Shown piece by piece: positions 36,224 through 45,638 of a DNA stretch of 64,000 nt. Position 1 is the first letter of the stretch, and each line of letters begins with the position of its first letter. The notes below the pieces were generated by a model. The model made no database searches. It was given only the letters and a program-made list of their open reading frames with translations, and had not been told where the DNA came from. The position numbers and the translations under genes were made by a program. The stretch comes from Flavivirga rizhaonensis (GTDB taxonomy: Bacteria; Bacteroidota; Bacteroidia; Flavobacteriales; Flavobacteriaceae), in NCBI RefSeq assembly GCF_004791695.1, contig NZ_SRSO01000025.1:17144-81143 (forward strand), written 5' to 3'.

Positions 36224-36252
36224 AAGACCCATATAGACAGAAAACGGGTAGC
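36224..36252 (-). promoter_or_regulatory. Proposed ECF-sigma promoter, copy 1
   Basis: On the minus strand GCTACCC (36252-36246), 15 nt, GGGTCTT (36230-36224), 32 nt upstream of the mini-FecR start. It has the same two blocks and spacer length as 27283-27311, and similarity extends into the flanking TCATTTT. It would drive mini-fecR, susC and susD. Confidence 0.65.
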
Positions 36253-36313
36253 GTAAAAATGAGGAAATCACAATAATAAGCTTAAAAAAATATAAATTAC
36301 ATAATCATAAGTG

Positions 36314-36862
36314 TTAAAAATATGTATTTAGTAATGTAACACGCAATATTTTAAATGCCTTCTTTAAATGAAACTTTACTGTATTTATTGATATTCCTAA
36401 CGCTTCAGCTGCATTTTTATATTTAGCTCCTTCAAATACACACAATTCGAAAACCCGTTTACTTTGTTCTGATAATATGCCTAATGCATCTTCTATTTTA
36501 GCTTTGTTTTCAAAATCAATTAAAAATTCTTCGTGAGATGGTGATAAAGCCTCCAAACTATAATCCTTAATCGGTACTGTTTTTTTTGTACGTTGTATTT
36601 TTTTCAGGCTAGTATTACGAACAGCCATACTGATATAATTTTTTAGATCTAAAATCTCAGTATTCTTCTTTCTGTTTAAAATTTTCACAAAAACATCTTG
36701 AACCATGTCTTCTGCTTCAGACATATCTTCCATATAGCTATATGAAAGTAAACACCATTCTTTGTAGTGTTTCATAAACATAGCCTCTATTTGAGGTTTT
36801 TGACTGATTTTTAAAATGTTACTGCTCAACATATCTATACAATTATTTTCCCCAGAAATCAT
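36314..36862 (-). CDS. ECF-type RNA polymerase sigma factor
   Basis: A 182-residue sigma-70 family factor with only regions 2 and 4. Region 2 includes SEAEDMVQDVFVKIL (about 48-62), which contacts core polymerase. Region 4 includes LSEQSKRVFELCVFEGAKY and the helix-turn-helix YKNAAEALGISINTVKFHLKKAF (about 145-167). It is the FecI-like type used by Bacteroidota polysaccharide loci. The gene starts 3 nt after the stop of the kelch/GH fusion gene, so it is made from that operon, and is followed by a truncated FecR-like gene. The likely targets are the two units preceded by the GCTACCC/GGGTCTT element. Confidence 0.93.
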   Translation of the reverse strand: MISGENNCIDMLSSNILKISQKPQIEAMFMKHYKEWCLLSYSYMEDMSEAEDMVQDVFVKILNRKKNTEILDLKNYISMAVRNTSLKKIQRTKKTVPIKDYSLEALSPSHEEFLIDFENKAKIEDALGILSEQSKRVFELCVFEGAKYKNAAEALGISINTVKFHLKKAFKILRVTLLNTYF

Positions 36863-36865
36863 ACG

Positions 36866-39673
36866 TTAGTCATTTATCTTTTTTATTAAACAAACCCAAT
36901 CTTGTTGGATAAAATGGTCTTTTGTCGATGGCGGAGTTCCTAACTCGACCACACTTCCTCCCTTTATTTTTTCTTTAGAGCCTTTTTGTAAGGCACCTCC
37001 ATTTAAAGGGTCATACCAAGCAACACTAAACGCTCCTACTTCGGTTTTTAAATCAATTGTGGGCTTCTTTTGTTTTGGTAGATATACCGCATATACAACT
37101 CCCTTTTTATGTAAACAATAGGCGTTTGATGTATTAATTAAAGTATGTTTGGGTGTCATTTCCCAGAACGGCAAATAATTTTGAAAAAACGTTGTGGCAT
37201 GATTTGTTAACTCCCAAAGCCTATCTCTTTCTCTCCAATCTTCTGAGTTAAGATCATTATGAGGGTGCTTGGCGCCAAAATACCATTCCACTCCTGCGGC
37301 TCCAGATAATAGTGTTCCCCAAAGTGCATATTGTCTCAAAGTATCATGGTTTGGGTCTTCACTATCTGGTAAAGCTGCTGTATGCCACATGCCTATTTCA
37401 TCCATAGTAATCAACCAATCATGATTTTTTGCTTTGGCTTTTGTTCTCCATGTTTTAACGACCTCTGGTGCCAATTCTCTTTTATCTTGCTGAAGTGATA
37501 AACCATCTAAATATTGGAATCCTAAAATTGAGTCCAAAATTTTACTACGCAACGGATCATGAGAATGTGTATGTAACAATACAGGGTGATTATAAGGGTC
37601 ATTGTCTTTTAAAAACCTAGACATATCTTTTCTTTGGCGGTCATTTTGTCCCACAGGAGACCAAGAAGCTGGACCATTTTCTTCACCTAAATTCCAATTA
37701 AGTGCTAAATGATGAGCGAAACGAGCAATTAATTCTCTGAAATACAATTGTCGCATAACACTTGTATCCCCATTATCCAATATGGTTTCATTTTCTGTTT
37801 CTTGCACTACCATATGCAACAAAATACCTTTGGTCTGCATGTGTTGAAAAACAATTTCCCACTGTTCCAGTTTACTAACATCGAAACGTGAAAAGTCTTC
37901 TGGGCTATTATAAGGCCATACATCTTTACCATCTCCAAAAATGTTCATCGTTAGAAAGTATGCAGAATTCATACCTTTAGATGCTAGGTAATTAATGGCT
38001 CCGATAAGTGATTTCCCTTTACCGTTTTTCCAACTTGGATCGCCAGATTTCCAGTCTTTTAGATGTGCAGCGTATTTGTGAATTTCATCATTGGTACTGG
38101 CTTCTCCTTCTCGACTTGAAGCTTGCATTCTATAAGTACTGTCGAAGTCTACATAACCTAATAAATTTTCAGGACTATTAGTTCCTCCTTTTATCCAGTA
38201 TTTATCTGAGTCTTGAAACTTATAATATCCTTTGGAAGCATGTAACCTTCCCTTAGCTCTAAAATCCGAACCTTCTTTATCTGAATTAACAACTATAAAC
38301 TGACCTTCTGAATTTGATAGTTCAATAGACTTTCCTTTCGTCAAATCTTCTTCTAACGCTATACTGTCTTGATGATGTAATATTGCTGTATAATTCCATG
38401 TTCCTAGATAATCAGGGGTAAATCTTACTTTCCAAATATTCCCTTTATCTGTACCTGTTTCGGAAGCATTACCATCGGCTGCATAAAAACCTCTAACTCT
38501 ATATTTTGTTTTTTTATGTATAAACTCAACACTTAAACGGTAATTTAAAAAGGGATTATCTGGATCTAATTCAGAAGTTTCTGGTCCTTCAAAAGGAAGT
38601 GTTACAGTATGCCATTGTTTATAAACAGGCATACTGTTTGCCAAATTAACAACATCATTACTAGTTTTAGATGGAAGCTTTAATCGTTCTATAGAAGTAA
38701 GTTCTGGGTTTCCTCCTCGATTACCACAACCAGAAGCTATATATAGATAACCACCAACAACTGCAAAACCTGAACCATGACGGCCTTGTTTTAATGATGG
38801 CCATTGATTCCACATTTTTGTTTTGCTATTATAGACTTCAACCTCATTATGCGCTGATTCTTGCACGATACTTTCTCCTCCTCCTATAATAATATTATTA
38901 TTCCATGCAAAGGCAGCATTACCAGCCCGAGTTGTTGGAATCTCCAGATTAGTAGTTACAGCTTCCCATTGTTCTGTTTTAAAACTGTAGACATTTCCAT
39001 AAGCACTTGTTAATGCCATATCCTGATCTGTAATCTTTGAAGTTCTTCTTCCTGCAAAAGCATATAATTTATTGTTGGTCACTACTGCTTGGAAATGATC
39101 TCTTGCATCTGGTGCATCTTCCAAAACACGCCATATTCCTGTTTTTGGATCGTACTCATCTAACCACGTTTTATAACCATTCATATGCCCATTTGTGATA
39201 CCTCCCACTAAATAAATCTTATTGTTATAAACAACAGCTCCTGCGCCTCCACGTCTTCTATCCTTTGGAATAGAATCTCCAAATACGTATTTATCTTGCT
39301 CTGGGTAATAAATCATGATACGTTGTAATGGCTTTTCATTAGGCCATTTACCTGTCATGGCTCCAACAATATATACCGCAGTGTCTATTACTACTGGTTG
39401 GAAATGGTGTAATTCAATAGGTGATGGTGATTTAGCAGACCAAGTATTCGTTTTCGTATTATAAGCATTTGTTGGATTGATACGTCTACCTCCTATTAAG
39501 AGAATTTCATCTTTATATGCTACAAAACCTGCTTCATGTCTTGCTGTTGGTTCGCCTTTAGCATCTATCGTTTCCCATTGCCATTCGTTGGAATTCAAAG
39601 AATCACAACTTTGATACATTGCTGAACTAAATAGCATTAAAAAACAACTAATATGTAAAAAAAGATGTTTCAT
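36866..39673 (-). CDS. Kelch propeller fused to DUF5060 and a glycosidase-like TIM barrel
   Basis: A 935-residue exported protein (signal about 1-23, with a Cys that could be lipidated). Residues about 35-345 hold kelch repeats (for example ILLIGGRRI, IYLVGGITNG, LYAFAGRR, IIIGGGES, LYIASGCG), enough for one beta-propeller. A DUF5060 domain follows (about 355-455: VTLPFEGPETSE, GFYAADG, VRFTPDYLGTWNY). Then comes a TIM-barrel-like region (about 490-835) with NWNLGEENG and ITMDEIGMW, whose Glu residues are candidate catalytic acids, and a small C-terminal beta domain ending in WVCLIKK. It lies 3 nt from both GH5 and sigma genes. It may bind and cleave the glycan; the family of the barrel is uncertain. 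Confidence 0.82.
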   Translation of the reverse strand: MKHLFLHISCFLMLFSSAMYQSCDSLNSNEWQWETIDAKGEPTARHEAGFVAYKDEILLIGGRRINPTNAYNTKTNTWSAKSPSPIELHHFQPVVIDTAVYIVGAMTGKWPNEKPLQRIMIYYPEQDKYVFGDSIPKDRRRGGAGAVVYNNKIYLVGGITNGHMNGYKTWLDEYDPKTGIWRVLEDAPDARDHFQAVVTNNKLYAFAGRRTSKITDQDMALTSAYGNVYSFKTEQWEAVTTNLEIPTTRAGNAAFAWNNNIIIGGGESIVQESAHNEVEVYNSKTKMWNQWPSLKQGRHGSGFAVVGGYLYIASGCGNRGGNPELTSIERLKLPSKTSNDVVNLANSMPVYKQWHTVTLPFEGPETSELDPDNPFLNYRLSVEFIHKKTKYRVRGFYAADGNASETGTDKGNIWKVRFTPDYLGTWNYTAILHHQDSIALEEDLTKGKSIELSNSEGQFIVVNSDKEGSDFRAKGRLHASKGYYKFQDSDKYWIKGGTNSPENLLGYVDFDSTYRMQASSREGEASTNDEIHKYAAHLKDWKSGDPSWKNGKGKSLIGAINYLASKGMNSAYFLTMNIFGDGKDVWPYNSPEDFSRFDVSKLEQWEIVFQHMQTKGILLHMVVQETENETILDNGDTSVMRQLYFRELIARFAHHLALNWNLGEENGPASWSPVGQNDRQRKDMSRFLKDNDPYNHPVLLHTHSHDPLRSKILDSILGFQYLDGLSLQQDKRELAPEVVKTWRTKAKAKNHDWLITMDEIGMWHTAALPDSEDPNHDTLRQYALWGTLLSGAAGVEWYFGAKHPHNDLNSEDWRERDRLWELTNHATTFFQNYLPFWEMTPKHTLINTSNAYCLHKKGVVYAVYLPKQKKPTIDLKTEVGAFSVAWYDPLNGGALQKGSKEKIKGGSVVELGTPPSTKDHFIQQDWVCLIKKIND

Positions 39674-39676
39674 ATT

Positions 39677-40810
39677 TTAATTACTTCCTAATACAATTGA
39701 TATGAGGTTTTTATTTTCTGTACCATCAGGGTGAATCAATCCAAAATTGTCGCTTTTGTAATTCCAGTTGGCATATCCAATACCTGTTTCTTCAAAAAGT
39801 TTAATCATATCTTCATACCAAATAAGTGTTTCTTTTTGTGGTGCATTAGAAATAATTCCAAACTCTCCACAATACAATGGCAAGCCTAATTCTTTAGCTT
39901 TTTTAATAGGTTTTTGCCACATCTCTAGCAATATATCTTTGCTAAACTTTACTCCAGCCCATTTTTCGACTTCTACTTTTATATCCTTTGGAAGGGTTTC
40001 AAATTCTTGTTCTGTTAAAATCTCGCCTGGATAATGTACTGGTCCTTTATAATCTTTTAAGCTTGTCCATTCTGCGGCATAGTGACTTAAAAGAAAAGGT
40101 TTATAAAAATGGAAGCTTAAAAGGATGTTTTTATCATTTGCAGGCACTCTTAATGCATCAAAGGTTTCTACTGCCTGCCATCTGTTAGACCCTATAACTA
40201 TGGTACGTTCTTTCTCTAATTCGCGAATGGCTGTAAAAGCTTTGGTTAATAAACTATTCCAGGATTCATGATTATCTGCAACAGCCTCATTCATTAATTC
40301 GTAGGCAACTAAATTATTTGGAAAATTTTTTAATGATTTTGAAAGATCTCTCCATAGGTCAAAGAATTTCTCTTGTTCTGCCAGGTCTGTCCATAAAGGC
40401 TTCTCTTTTGCATTAAAGTGATGTGATCTTAAAATGTGTAAATCGATAATTACTTTAAGGTTGTTTTCTGCACACCAATTAATACAATTGACCATTAGCT
40501 TAAATGCAGCTTGATGTCGATTTCCTTTTTCATCCCACATTTGTTCTTCATCTATTGGTAACCGAATATGATCAAACCCCGTATTCTTAATTCTTTTAAT
40601 ATCGGTTTCTGTAAAGAATTGTTCTCGTTCTATACCTCTTCTATCACTTTGCGACAACCAATGCGCTATATTGGTACCTCTTTTGACTTCAAATTTTTCA
40701 AAAACTACTGTTTTTTCTGAGCACCCTGTAAGGATAGCCATTATACCAAATAAGGTTAACAGCTTTGATATAACTGTTTTAATAGACACTATTTTAGTTC
40801 TTAATTGCAT
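39677..40810 (-). CDS. GH5-type glycoside hydrolase lipoprotein
   Basis: A 377-residue lipoprotein (lipobox LTGC, Cys30) with a GH5 cellulase-superfamily barrel. GTNIAHWLSQ and FDHIRLPIDEEQMW in the first strands, the acid/base Glu175 in YELMNEAV and the nucleophile Glu316 in LYCGEFGI are all in place, with the HFYKPF strand between them. Members cleave beta-1,4-, beta-1,3- or beta-1,6-glucans or mannans; which applies here is not clear. It starts the operon GH5 - kelch/GH - ECF sigma (3-nt gaps), with a small open frame and candidate HTCS sites upstream. Confidence 0.92.
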   Translation of the reverse strand: MQLRTKIVSIKTVISKLLTLFGIMAILTGCSEKTVVFEKFEVKRGTNIAHWLSQSDRRGIEREQFFTETDIKRIKNTGFDHIRLPIDEEQMWDEKGNRHQAAFKLMVNCINWCAENNLKVIIDLHILRSHHFNAKEKPLWTDLAEQEKFFDLWRDLSKSLKNFPNNLVAYELMNEAVADNHESWNSLLTKAFTAIRELEKERTIVIGSNRWQAVETFDALRVPANDKNILLSFHFYKPFLLSHYAAEWTSLKDYKGPVHYPGEILTEQEFETLPKDIKVEVEKWAGVKFSKDILLEMWQKPIKKAKELGLPLYCGEFGIISNAPQKETLIWYEDMIKLFEETGIGYANWNYKSDNFGLIHPDGTENKNLISIVLGSN

Positions 40811-40822
40811 AGATCTAGATTC

Positions 40823-40918
40823 TCATATATTTACAAATACCAGTACCAACAGAAACATTAAAATCCCAATTAATAGAATTTCTAATATTAGCTTTTTGTT
40901 TATTTTATTCCGATTCAT
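40823..40918 (-). CDS. Possible 31-residue single-span membrane peptide
   Basis: An ATG at 40918 opens a frame ending in TGA at 40823, 12 nt before the GH5 start. The peptide begins MNRNKINKKLIL and continues as one hydrophobic helix rich in Leu, Ile and Val. A basic N-terminus and a single span are typical of small membrane proteins or leader peptides. A TAAGTTTG box lies 18 nt upstream. No homologue is recalled, and an AT-rich chance frame cannot be excluded. Confidence 0.35.
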   Translation of the reverse strand: MNRNKINKKLILEILLIGILMFLLVLVFVNI

Positions 40919-40935
40919 AGGTTATTGATAATACT

Positions 40936-40943
40936 CAAACTTA
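40936..40943 (-). promoter_or_regulatory. Candidate -7 box (TAAGTTTG) for the GH5 operon
   Basis: On the minus strand this fits the Bacteroidota -7 consensus TAnnTTTG. No good -33 TTG box is seen at the right distance, as expected if an activator is needed. The proposed HTCS sites lie 80-120 nt further upstream. Confidence 0.35.
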
Positions 40944-41373
40944 ACATTTCATTAAGAGAATAATTGCCATATAAAATGCAGAATATGAAAGAATTGTAGC
41001 GTTTAAAGCATATCTATTACATATGCAACATTTGTAGCATGTCATGCAACATTTGTGCTTTTGAATCATTTGATTGTATTGAATATGAGGGTTACAAATT
41101 GGGCAAATACTTGAAATTACTATAGTATTGCTCTTATCTTTGTGGAACTGAAAGTAACTTGATTAAAATAAGCCCATTTTAAGCCCCAATCAATGTTTTC
41201 TTTGGAAAAAATCGTAGAAACTTGTATTATGTGTCATGTCTCCTATCGTCGACATGACGGAAAAATACAATTGTACACTCCCCGTCATTTTACCCCAGAG
41301 GGAGAAATCACATAATCATTATAACATAAATTAGCAAATGTGAAATGGAAAGAAATTATTCTTATGAAAACTC
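40944..41373. other. Intergenic region upstream of the GH5 operon
   Basis: Besides the direct repeat at 41023-41056 this gap holds the end of the HTCS transcript (stop at 41374). Around 41240-41305, ATGTCTCCTATCGTCGACATGACGG is followed by CCCCGTCAT, a partly inverted, more GC-rich segment that could form a stem. No other gene is supported. Confidence 0.4.
41023..41056. promoter_or_regulatory. Direct repeat, candidate HTCS/AraC operator
   Basis: ATGCAACATTTGT occurs at 41023-41035 and again at 41044-41056. The centres are 21 bp apart, two turns of the helix, as expected for a dimeric AraC-type DNA-binding domain. The pair lies in the gap between the HTCS gene and the GH5 operon, both on the minus strand. 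Confidence 0.6.
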
Positions 41374-44300
41374 TTATTTAGTTTCAATTTCTGTTGGTAA
41401 AACTCCAAAATGGGCTTTAAAACATTTAGAAAAGTATGAAGGTGAAGCAAATCCAACACTATAACATGCTTCACTTATGTTTGAACTGCCTTTTTCAAGA
41501 ATTTGTTTTGCTCGCTCAAGCCTTATTCTTCTTACAAATTCATTAACGGTTTGACCGGTTAATGCTTTAACTTTTCTATAAAGTTGACTTCTACTCAAGT
41601 ATAAATGAGTCGCTAACTCTTCTACACCTAAATTTGAATCACCTATATTTTCATTAATATAGCCTAGTAATTTTTGTATAAAGTCCTTATCAATTGAGCT
41701 GGTATTTACATTGTCTTCTGCGCCACTAATTGCACTAAAATACTTATCGAAAATGAGGCGTCTGCTTTTTATTAACTGAGTTAAACGAAGTTTTAAAAGT
41801 TTAAGATCAAAAGGTTTAACCATGTAGGCATCTGCTCCATTTTCTATACCTTCAATCCTATTTTCAATAGTGGCTTTTGCCGTAAGCATTAACAAAGGAA
41901 TATGACTGGTTGAAGAGTCTGTTTTAATAATTTTGCAAAATTCAAAACCACTCATTTCTGGCATGATAACATCGGTAATTATAACATCAGGAAACGATTC
42001 TCTAGCAATTTTAATCCCTGCTTTGCCGTTACTTGCTAATAAAACTTTGTATTGGTCGCTTAGCTCTAGTTTTAAATAATCTCTTAGTTCAATATTATCT
42101 TCAACAATAAGTATGGTATCTGTTTTTTGAACTTGAATACTTTCATCTAATTGTTCACCAATCTCAACAGTTGGAATTGTTAAAAAATCTTCTTTTTTCT
42201 CATGTAATGTTTTGTCGCTTAAAATAATCTCTTTTTCAGAAAAATGGGCATTACCAGATGCTAATAGTATTTTAAAAGTTGTACCTTCTCCTATCTTGCT
42301 TTTAACATTTATAACCCCTTTATGTAGCTTTACAAAATTTTGTACGACTTCTAATCCTATGCCTGTACCGCCAAAATAAGTTTTGTTCTGGCCTTCAACT
42401 TGATAAAAACGTTCAAATATTTTTGATACTTGATCTTCTTCTAATCCTGGTCCTGTGTCTGAGATTATTATTTCTATTACTTCCACAGGATTTTCACCAT
42501 CAATTAGCGGTAACACGTGTAACTGATCTGTTGATAAAAGTTCTATGGTTATAGTACCTCCTTCTGGAGTCACTTTAATGGCATTAGACAATAAATTAAA
42601 AATTATTTTTTCAAGCATTTTTGTATCTGCCCAAACTGTTACATCTGGCATGTCCACATCTACGCTTAATAAAATATTTTTTCTAAAAGCTTCCTCCTGG
42701 AAATAGCCTACTATATTTTCTGAGAATTCTATTAGGTTTATCTTTTCTGCTCTTACATTCATTTTTTTTAACTCGAGCTTCCTTAAATCCATTAACTCAT
42801 TAATAAGCCTGTAAAGCCTGTCAGTATTCTTATAAATAATTGCGTGCTTATTTTTAATTTTTTGAGGCAAATTAAGATCTGCGTTATTAATAATATCCTT
42901 AAGAGGGTTTAAAATTAGTGTAAGAGGAGTTCTAAATTCATGTGAAATATTTGTAAAAAACTGAATCTTCTTTTTGTTTAATTCATCATTTTGAATTTGC
43001 TGTAAACGTTCATTTCTGATTAATTCTTTTTCTTTAATTCTACTTTGCGTTAACTGATTTAGCAGATAAATACCTAAAAGAAATAATAACAAGTAAGAAA
43101 AAATCGCCCAATTTGTTTGCCACCAAGGTGGTAGTACTGTAATTTTTAATTCTAGCGGATTTTCATTCCAAACACCATCATTATTAGCAGCTTTTAACTT
43201 AAAAGTATAGTTACCAGCATCCAAATTAGTATAGGTAGCACTTCTTTTTTGCCCAACATAATTCCAAGTAGTTTCGTAGCCTTCTAAATAATACGCATAG
43301 TTGTTCTTTTCTGGTCGGGTATAATTAATTCCAGAATATTCAATGGTAAATACAGACTGTTTATATGTTAAGCAAATACTATCTGTTTCCGAAATAACCT
43401 TATTAAGTGGTCCTCCTTCATCTTGTGGAATAACCTTTTCATTAAACAGTTTGAAATTTGTAAGGTATAAGGATGGAGGACTATTATTAATTTTGATTTG
43501 CTTCGGGTTAAAATAATCTACGCCTTTAAAGTTTCCAAAATATAGTAACCCATCTGTTCCTTTTAATACGGAACCAAAATTAAAATCATTTGATAATAAG
43601 CCATCATTAATGGTGTAGTTAGTGAAACTAAAATCCTTTAAATTAATTTTTGTTAGCCCAGAATTTCCACTTATCCATAAATCATTATTAACATCTTCTG
43701 TTATTGCCGAAACATTTTCTTCATTAAAACCTGAAAACTTATTATACCAAATAAATTCATCTTTCATTTTATCATATTTACAAACCCCTGCCCCTCTTGT
43801 ACCAATCCATATGTTCTTATTGGAATCTTCATAAATTGAAAGAATATGGTTAGCATCATAAGAATTCTTATATTCCTCTGTCATTTTATTACTTAATACT
43901 GTAACATTTAACGCCCCATTTTTTAGATTTTCGACTTTAAACAGACCATTTGTTGTTCCCAACCAGATAACATCTTCTGAATCGACTAAAACTTTTCTAA
44001 TATCTTTTTCAGAAAAACCGTTTTTTATAAAACCATCTGAGCTATGTTTTTTTATTTTTTTAGTTATTGGGTCATACGAATGGAGTCCTTCAGCAAATGT
44101 GCCAATCCAAATTATACCATTGGAGTCTTCAGACATACTTATAATTGTATTCGATCGTAGTGCTCCTGCCGTATTTTCTATACTATAATTAATAAATTTT
44201 TTTTCTCCTTTCTTCAAAATAAAAACACCACTGTCCCAACTGCCTACCCAAATGTTTTCATGAGAATCAACAAACAATGTTTTAATATAATCTGATGTCA

Positions 44301-45531
44301 ATCCAGAATAGATCGATTTATCTTGACTATTTACATGTGTGATTATGGAGTTTTTTGGATTGTAAATATCAATACCTCCCCCATCGGTTGCAATCCAGAT
44401 GTTTTTAGAGCTGTCTTCAATCATCCCCATAACAGAGCTTATTCTTAACGAGTTGTCATTAGTAGGTAAGCTTTTAATATTTAAAAATTTATCATAGAGC
44501 TTATCGCTAATAGCTACGCCACTATTAAAATAGCCTATCCAAATACGCTTGTTATTATCTACAAATAATGACCAAATCGAATTATGTAAAATACTATTCT
44601 CTTCTACTTTACTCGAAACATAGTTTTTAATAATGTTTCCATTCTCTTTAATATGAAAAAGCCCGTCATTTTCTGTTCCAACTATCAGAGTACTATCTGA
44701 TAATTCTACTATGTCCATTATTTTCTTAGTAGAAAGCTTTAATTCTTTAACCTCAATAATACTACTATTTACATCATTACTTAAAGTACATTTATAAACT
44801 CCTTTATTAATCTGAAAACCAATCCATAGGTTATTTTTAGAATCTATAAATAGTGTTTCTATGTTATCGTCGATGGATTTATTGTCTTTAGAAAACAATC
44901 TGGTATGAATAAGTTTATTGTTAACAAAATCAACTTCTTTAAGCCCAAAATTTGTACCTAAAAACGTTTTACCCTGTCTAGAATGTTGTATACTATTAAT
45001 GTATATCTCTGATCCGTTTTCGTAAGTTGAATTCAAAACTTTTTCAATACTGAATGTAGTCATGTTTAGCTTAAACAAGCCTAAGCCATACGTCCCAATT
45101 AATAAATTATTTGACGAATCTTCTTCCAAAGACAGAATTAATTCACGGTTAACATTATTGATGTCTAATGTGATTCTTTTAAACTGATCTAATGCTCTAT
45201 CATAAAGATTCAAACCATTTTCTGTACCTACCCAAAGTCTATTTTTACTATCTAAATAAGAGCATTCTATCCTACCACTACTTAATGACGTAGTATCTCT
45301 TAATCTATGCTTATAAACAGTATAATCTATGCCATCAAACTTGTATAACCCAGTGCCACTAGTTCCAATCCAAATAAAGCCATAATGGTCTTGAATAATA
45401 TTTGAAACCCCAGCTTTAGGAATCCCGTCTTTTATATTAACAAAATGAAATTCCTGATGAGACTCTTGCGACATGGTAAATAATGGCAGAAGTAATATAT
45501 AATAAACAAAAAAATAAATTACATTTTTCAT
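41374..45531 (-). CDS. Hybrid two-component system (HTCS) sensor-regulator
   Basis: A 1385-residue one-protein signalling system. After a signal peptide come 14 or so two-component propeller repeats (for example GFIWIGTSGTGLYKFDG, NLWIGFQINKGVYK, about 35-700), a Y_Y_Y domain (about 710-795), a membrane helix (about 803-822), HisKA with His864 in NISHEFRTPL, HATPase, a receiver domain with the acceptor Asp in VIITDVIMPEM (about 1185), and a C-terminal AraC-type HTH (about 1285-1385: LATHLYLSRSQLYRKV, VGFASPSYFSKCFK). HTCS sensors bind an oligosaccharide in the periplasm and activate their polysaccharide locus. The GH5 operon downstream, with a direct repeat in its promoter region, is the likely first target. 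Confidence 0.96.
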   Translation of the reverse strand: MKNVIYFFVYYILLLPLFTMSQESHQEFHFVNIKDGIPKAGVSNIIQDHYGFIWIGTSGTGLYKFDGIDYTVYKHRLRDTTSLSSGRIECSYLDSKNRLWVGTENGLNLYDRALDQFKRITLDINNVNRELILSLEEDSSNNLLIGTYGLGLFKLNMTTFSIEKVLNSTYENGSEIYINSIQHSRQGKTFLGTNFGLKEVDFVNNKLIHTRLFSKDNKSIDDNIETLFIDSKNNLWIGFQINKGVYKCTLSNDVNSSIIEVKELKLSTKKIMDIVELSDSTLIVGTENDGLFHIKENGNIIKNYVSSKVEENSILHNSIWSLFVDNNKRIWIGYFNSGVAISDKLYDKFLNIKSLPTNDNSLRISSVMGMIEDSSKNIWIATDGGGIDIYNPKNSIITHVNSQDKSIYSGLTSDYIKTLFVDSHENIWVGSWDSGVFILKKGEKKFINYSIENTAGALRSNTIISMSEDSNGIIWIGTFAEGLHSYDPITKKIKKHSSDGFIKNGFSEKDIRKVLVDSEDVIWLGTTNGLFKVENLKNGALNVTVLSNKMTEEYKNSYDANHILSIYEDSNKNIWIGTRGAGVCKYDKMKDEFIWYNKFSGFNEENVSAITEDVNNDLWISGNSGLTKINLKDFSFTNYTINDGLLSNDFNFGSVLKGTDGLLYFGNFKGVDYFNPKQIKINNSPPSLYLTNFKLFNEKVIPQDEGGPLNKVISETDSICLTYKQSVFTIEYSGINYTRPEKNNYAYYLEGYETTWNYVGQKRSATYTNLDAGNYTFKLKAANNDGVWNENPLELKITVLPPWWQTNWAIFSYLLLFLLGIYLLNQLTQSRIKEKELIRNERLQQIQNDELNKKKIQFFTNISHEFRTPLTLILNPLKDIINNADLNLPQKIKNKHAIIYKNTDRLYRLINELMDLRKLELKKMNVRAEKINLIEFSENIVGYFQEEAFRKNILLSVDVDMPDVTVWADTKMLEKIIFNLLSNAIKVTPEGGTITIELLSTDQLHVLPLIDGENPVEVIEIIISDTGPGLEEDQVSKIFERFYQVEGQNKTYFGGTGIGLEVVQNFVKLHKGVINVKSKIGEGTTFKILLASGNAHFSEKEIILSDKTLHEKKEDFLTIPTVEIGEQLDESIQVQKTDTILIVEDNIELRDYLKLELSDQYKVLLASNGKAGIKIARESFPDVIITDVIMPEMSGFEFCKIIKTDSSTSHIPLLMLTAKATIENRIEGIENGADAYMVKPFDLKLLKLRLTQLIKSRRLIFDKYFSAISGAEDNVNTSSIDKDFIQKLLGYINENIGDSNLGVEELATHLYLSRSQLYRKVKALTGQTVNEFVRRIRLERAKQILEKGSSNISEACYSVGFASPSYFSKCFKAHFGVLPTEIETK

Positions 45532-45638
45532 ATAAGAATCACTCTTTATTTAGGTATGTTAAAATTACCATTTTTAGATTTTATACTAATATAGTCGTAA
45601 TAGCATCTATTTTTTTTAGTTATTTATCCTAATTTAAT

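Noticed and set aside
41240..41305. Possible ECF promoter copy near GTCATGTCTCCTATCG / CCCCGTCAT
   Set aside because: It lacks the GCTACCC and GGGTCTT blocks and the 15-nt spacing.
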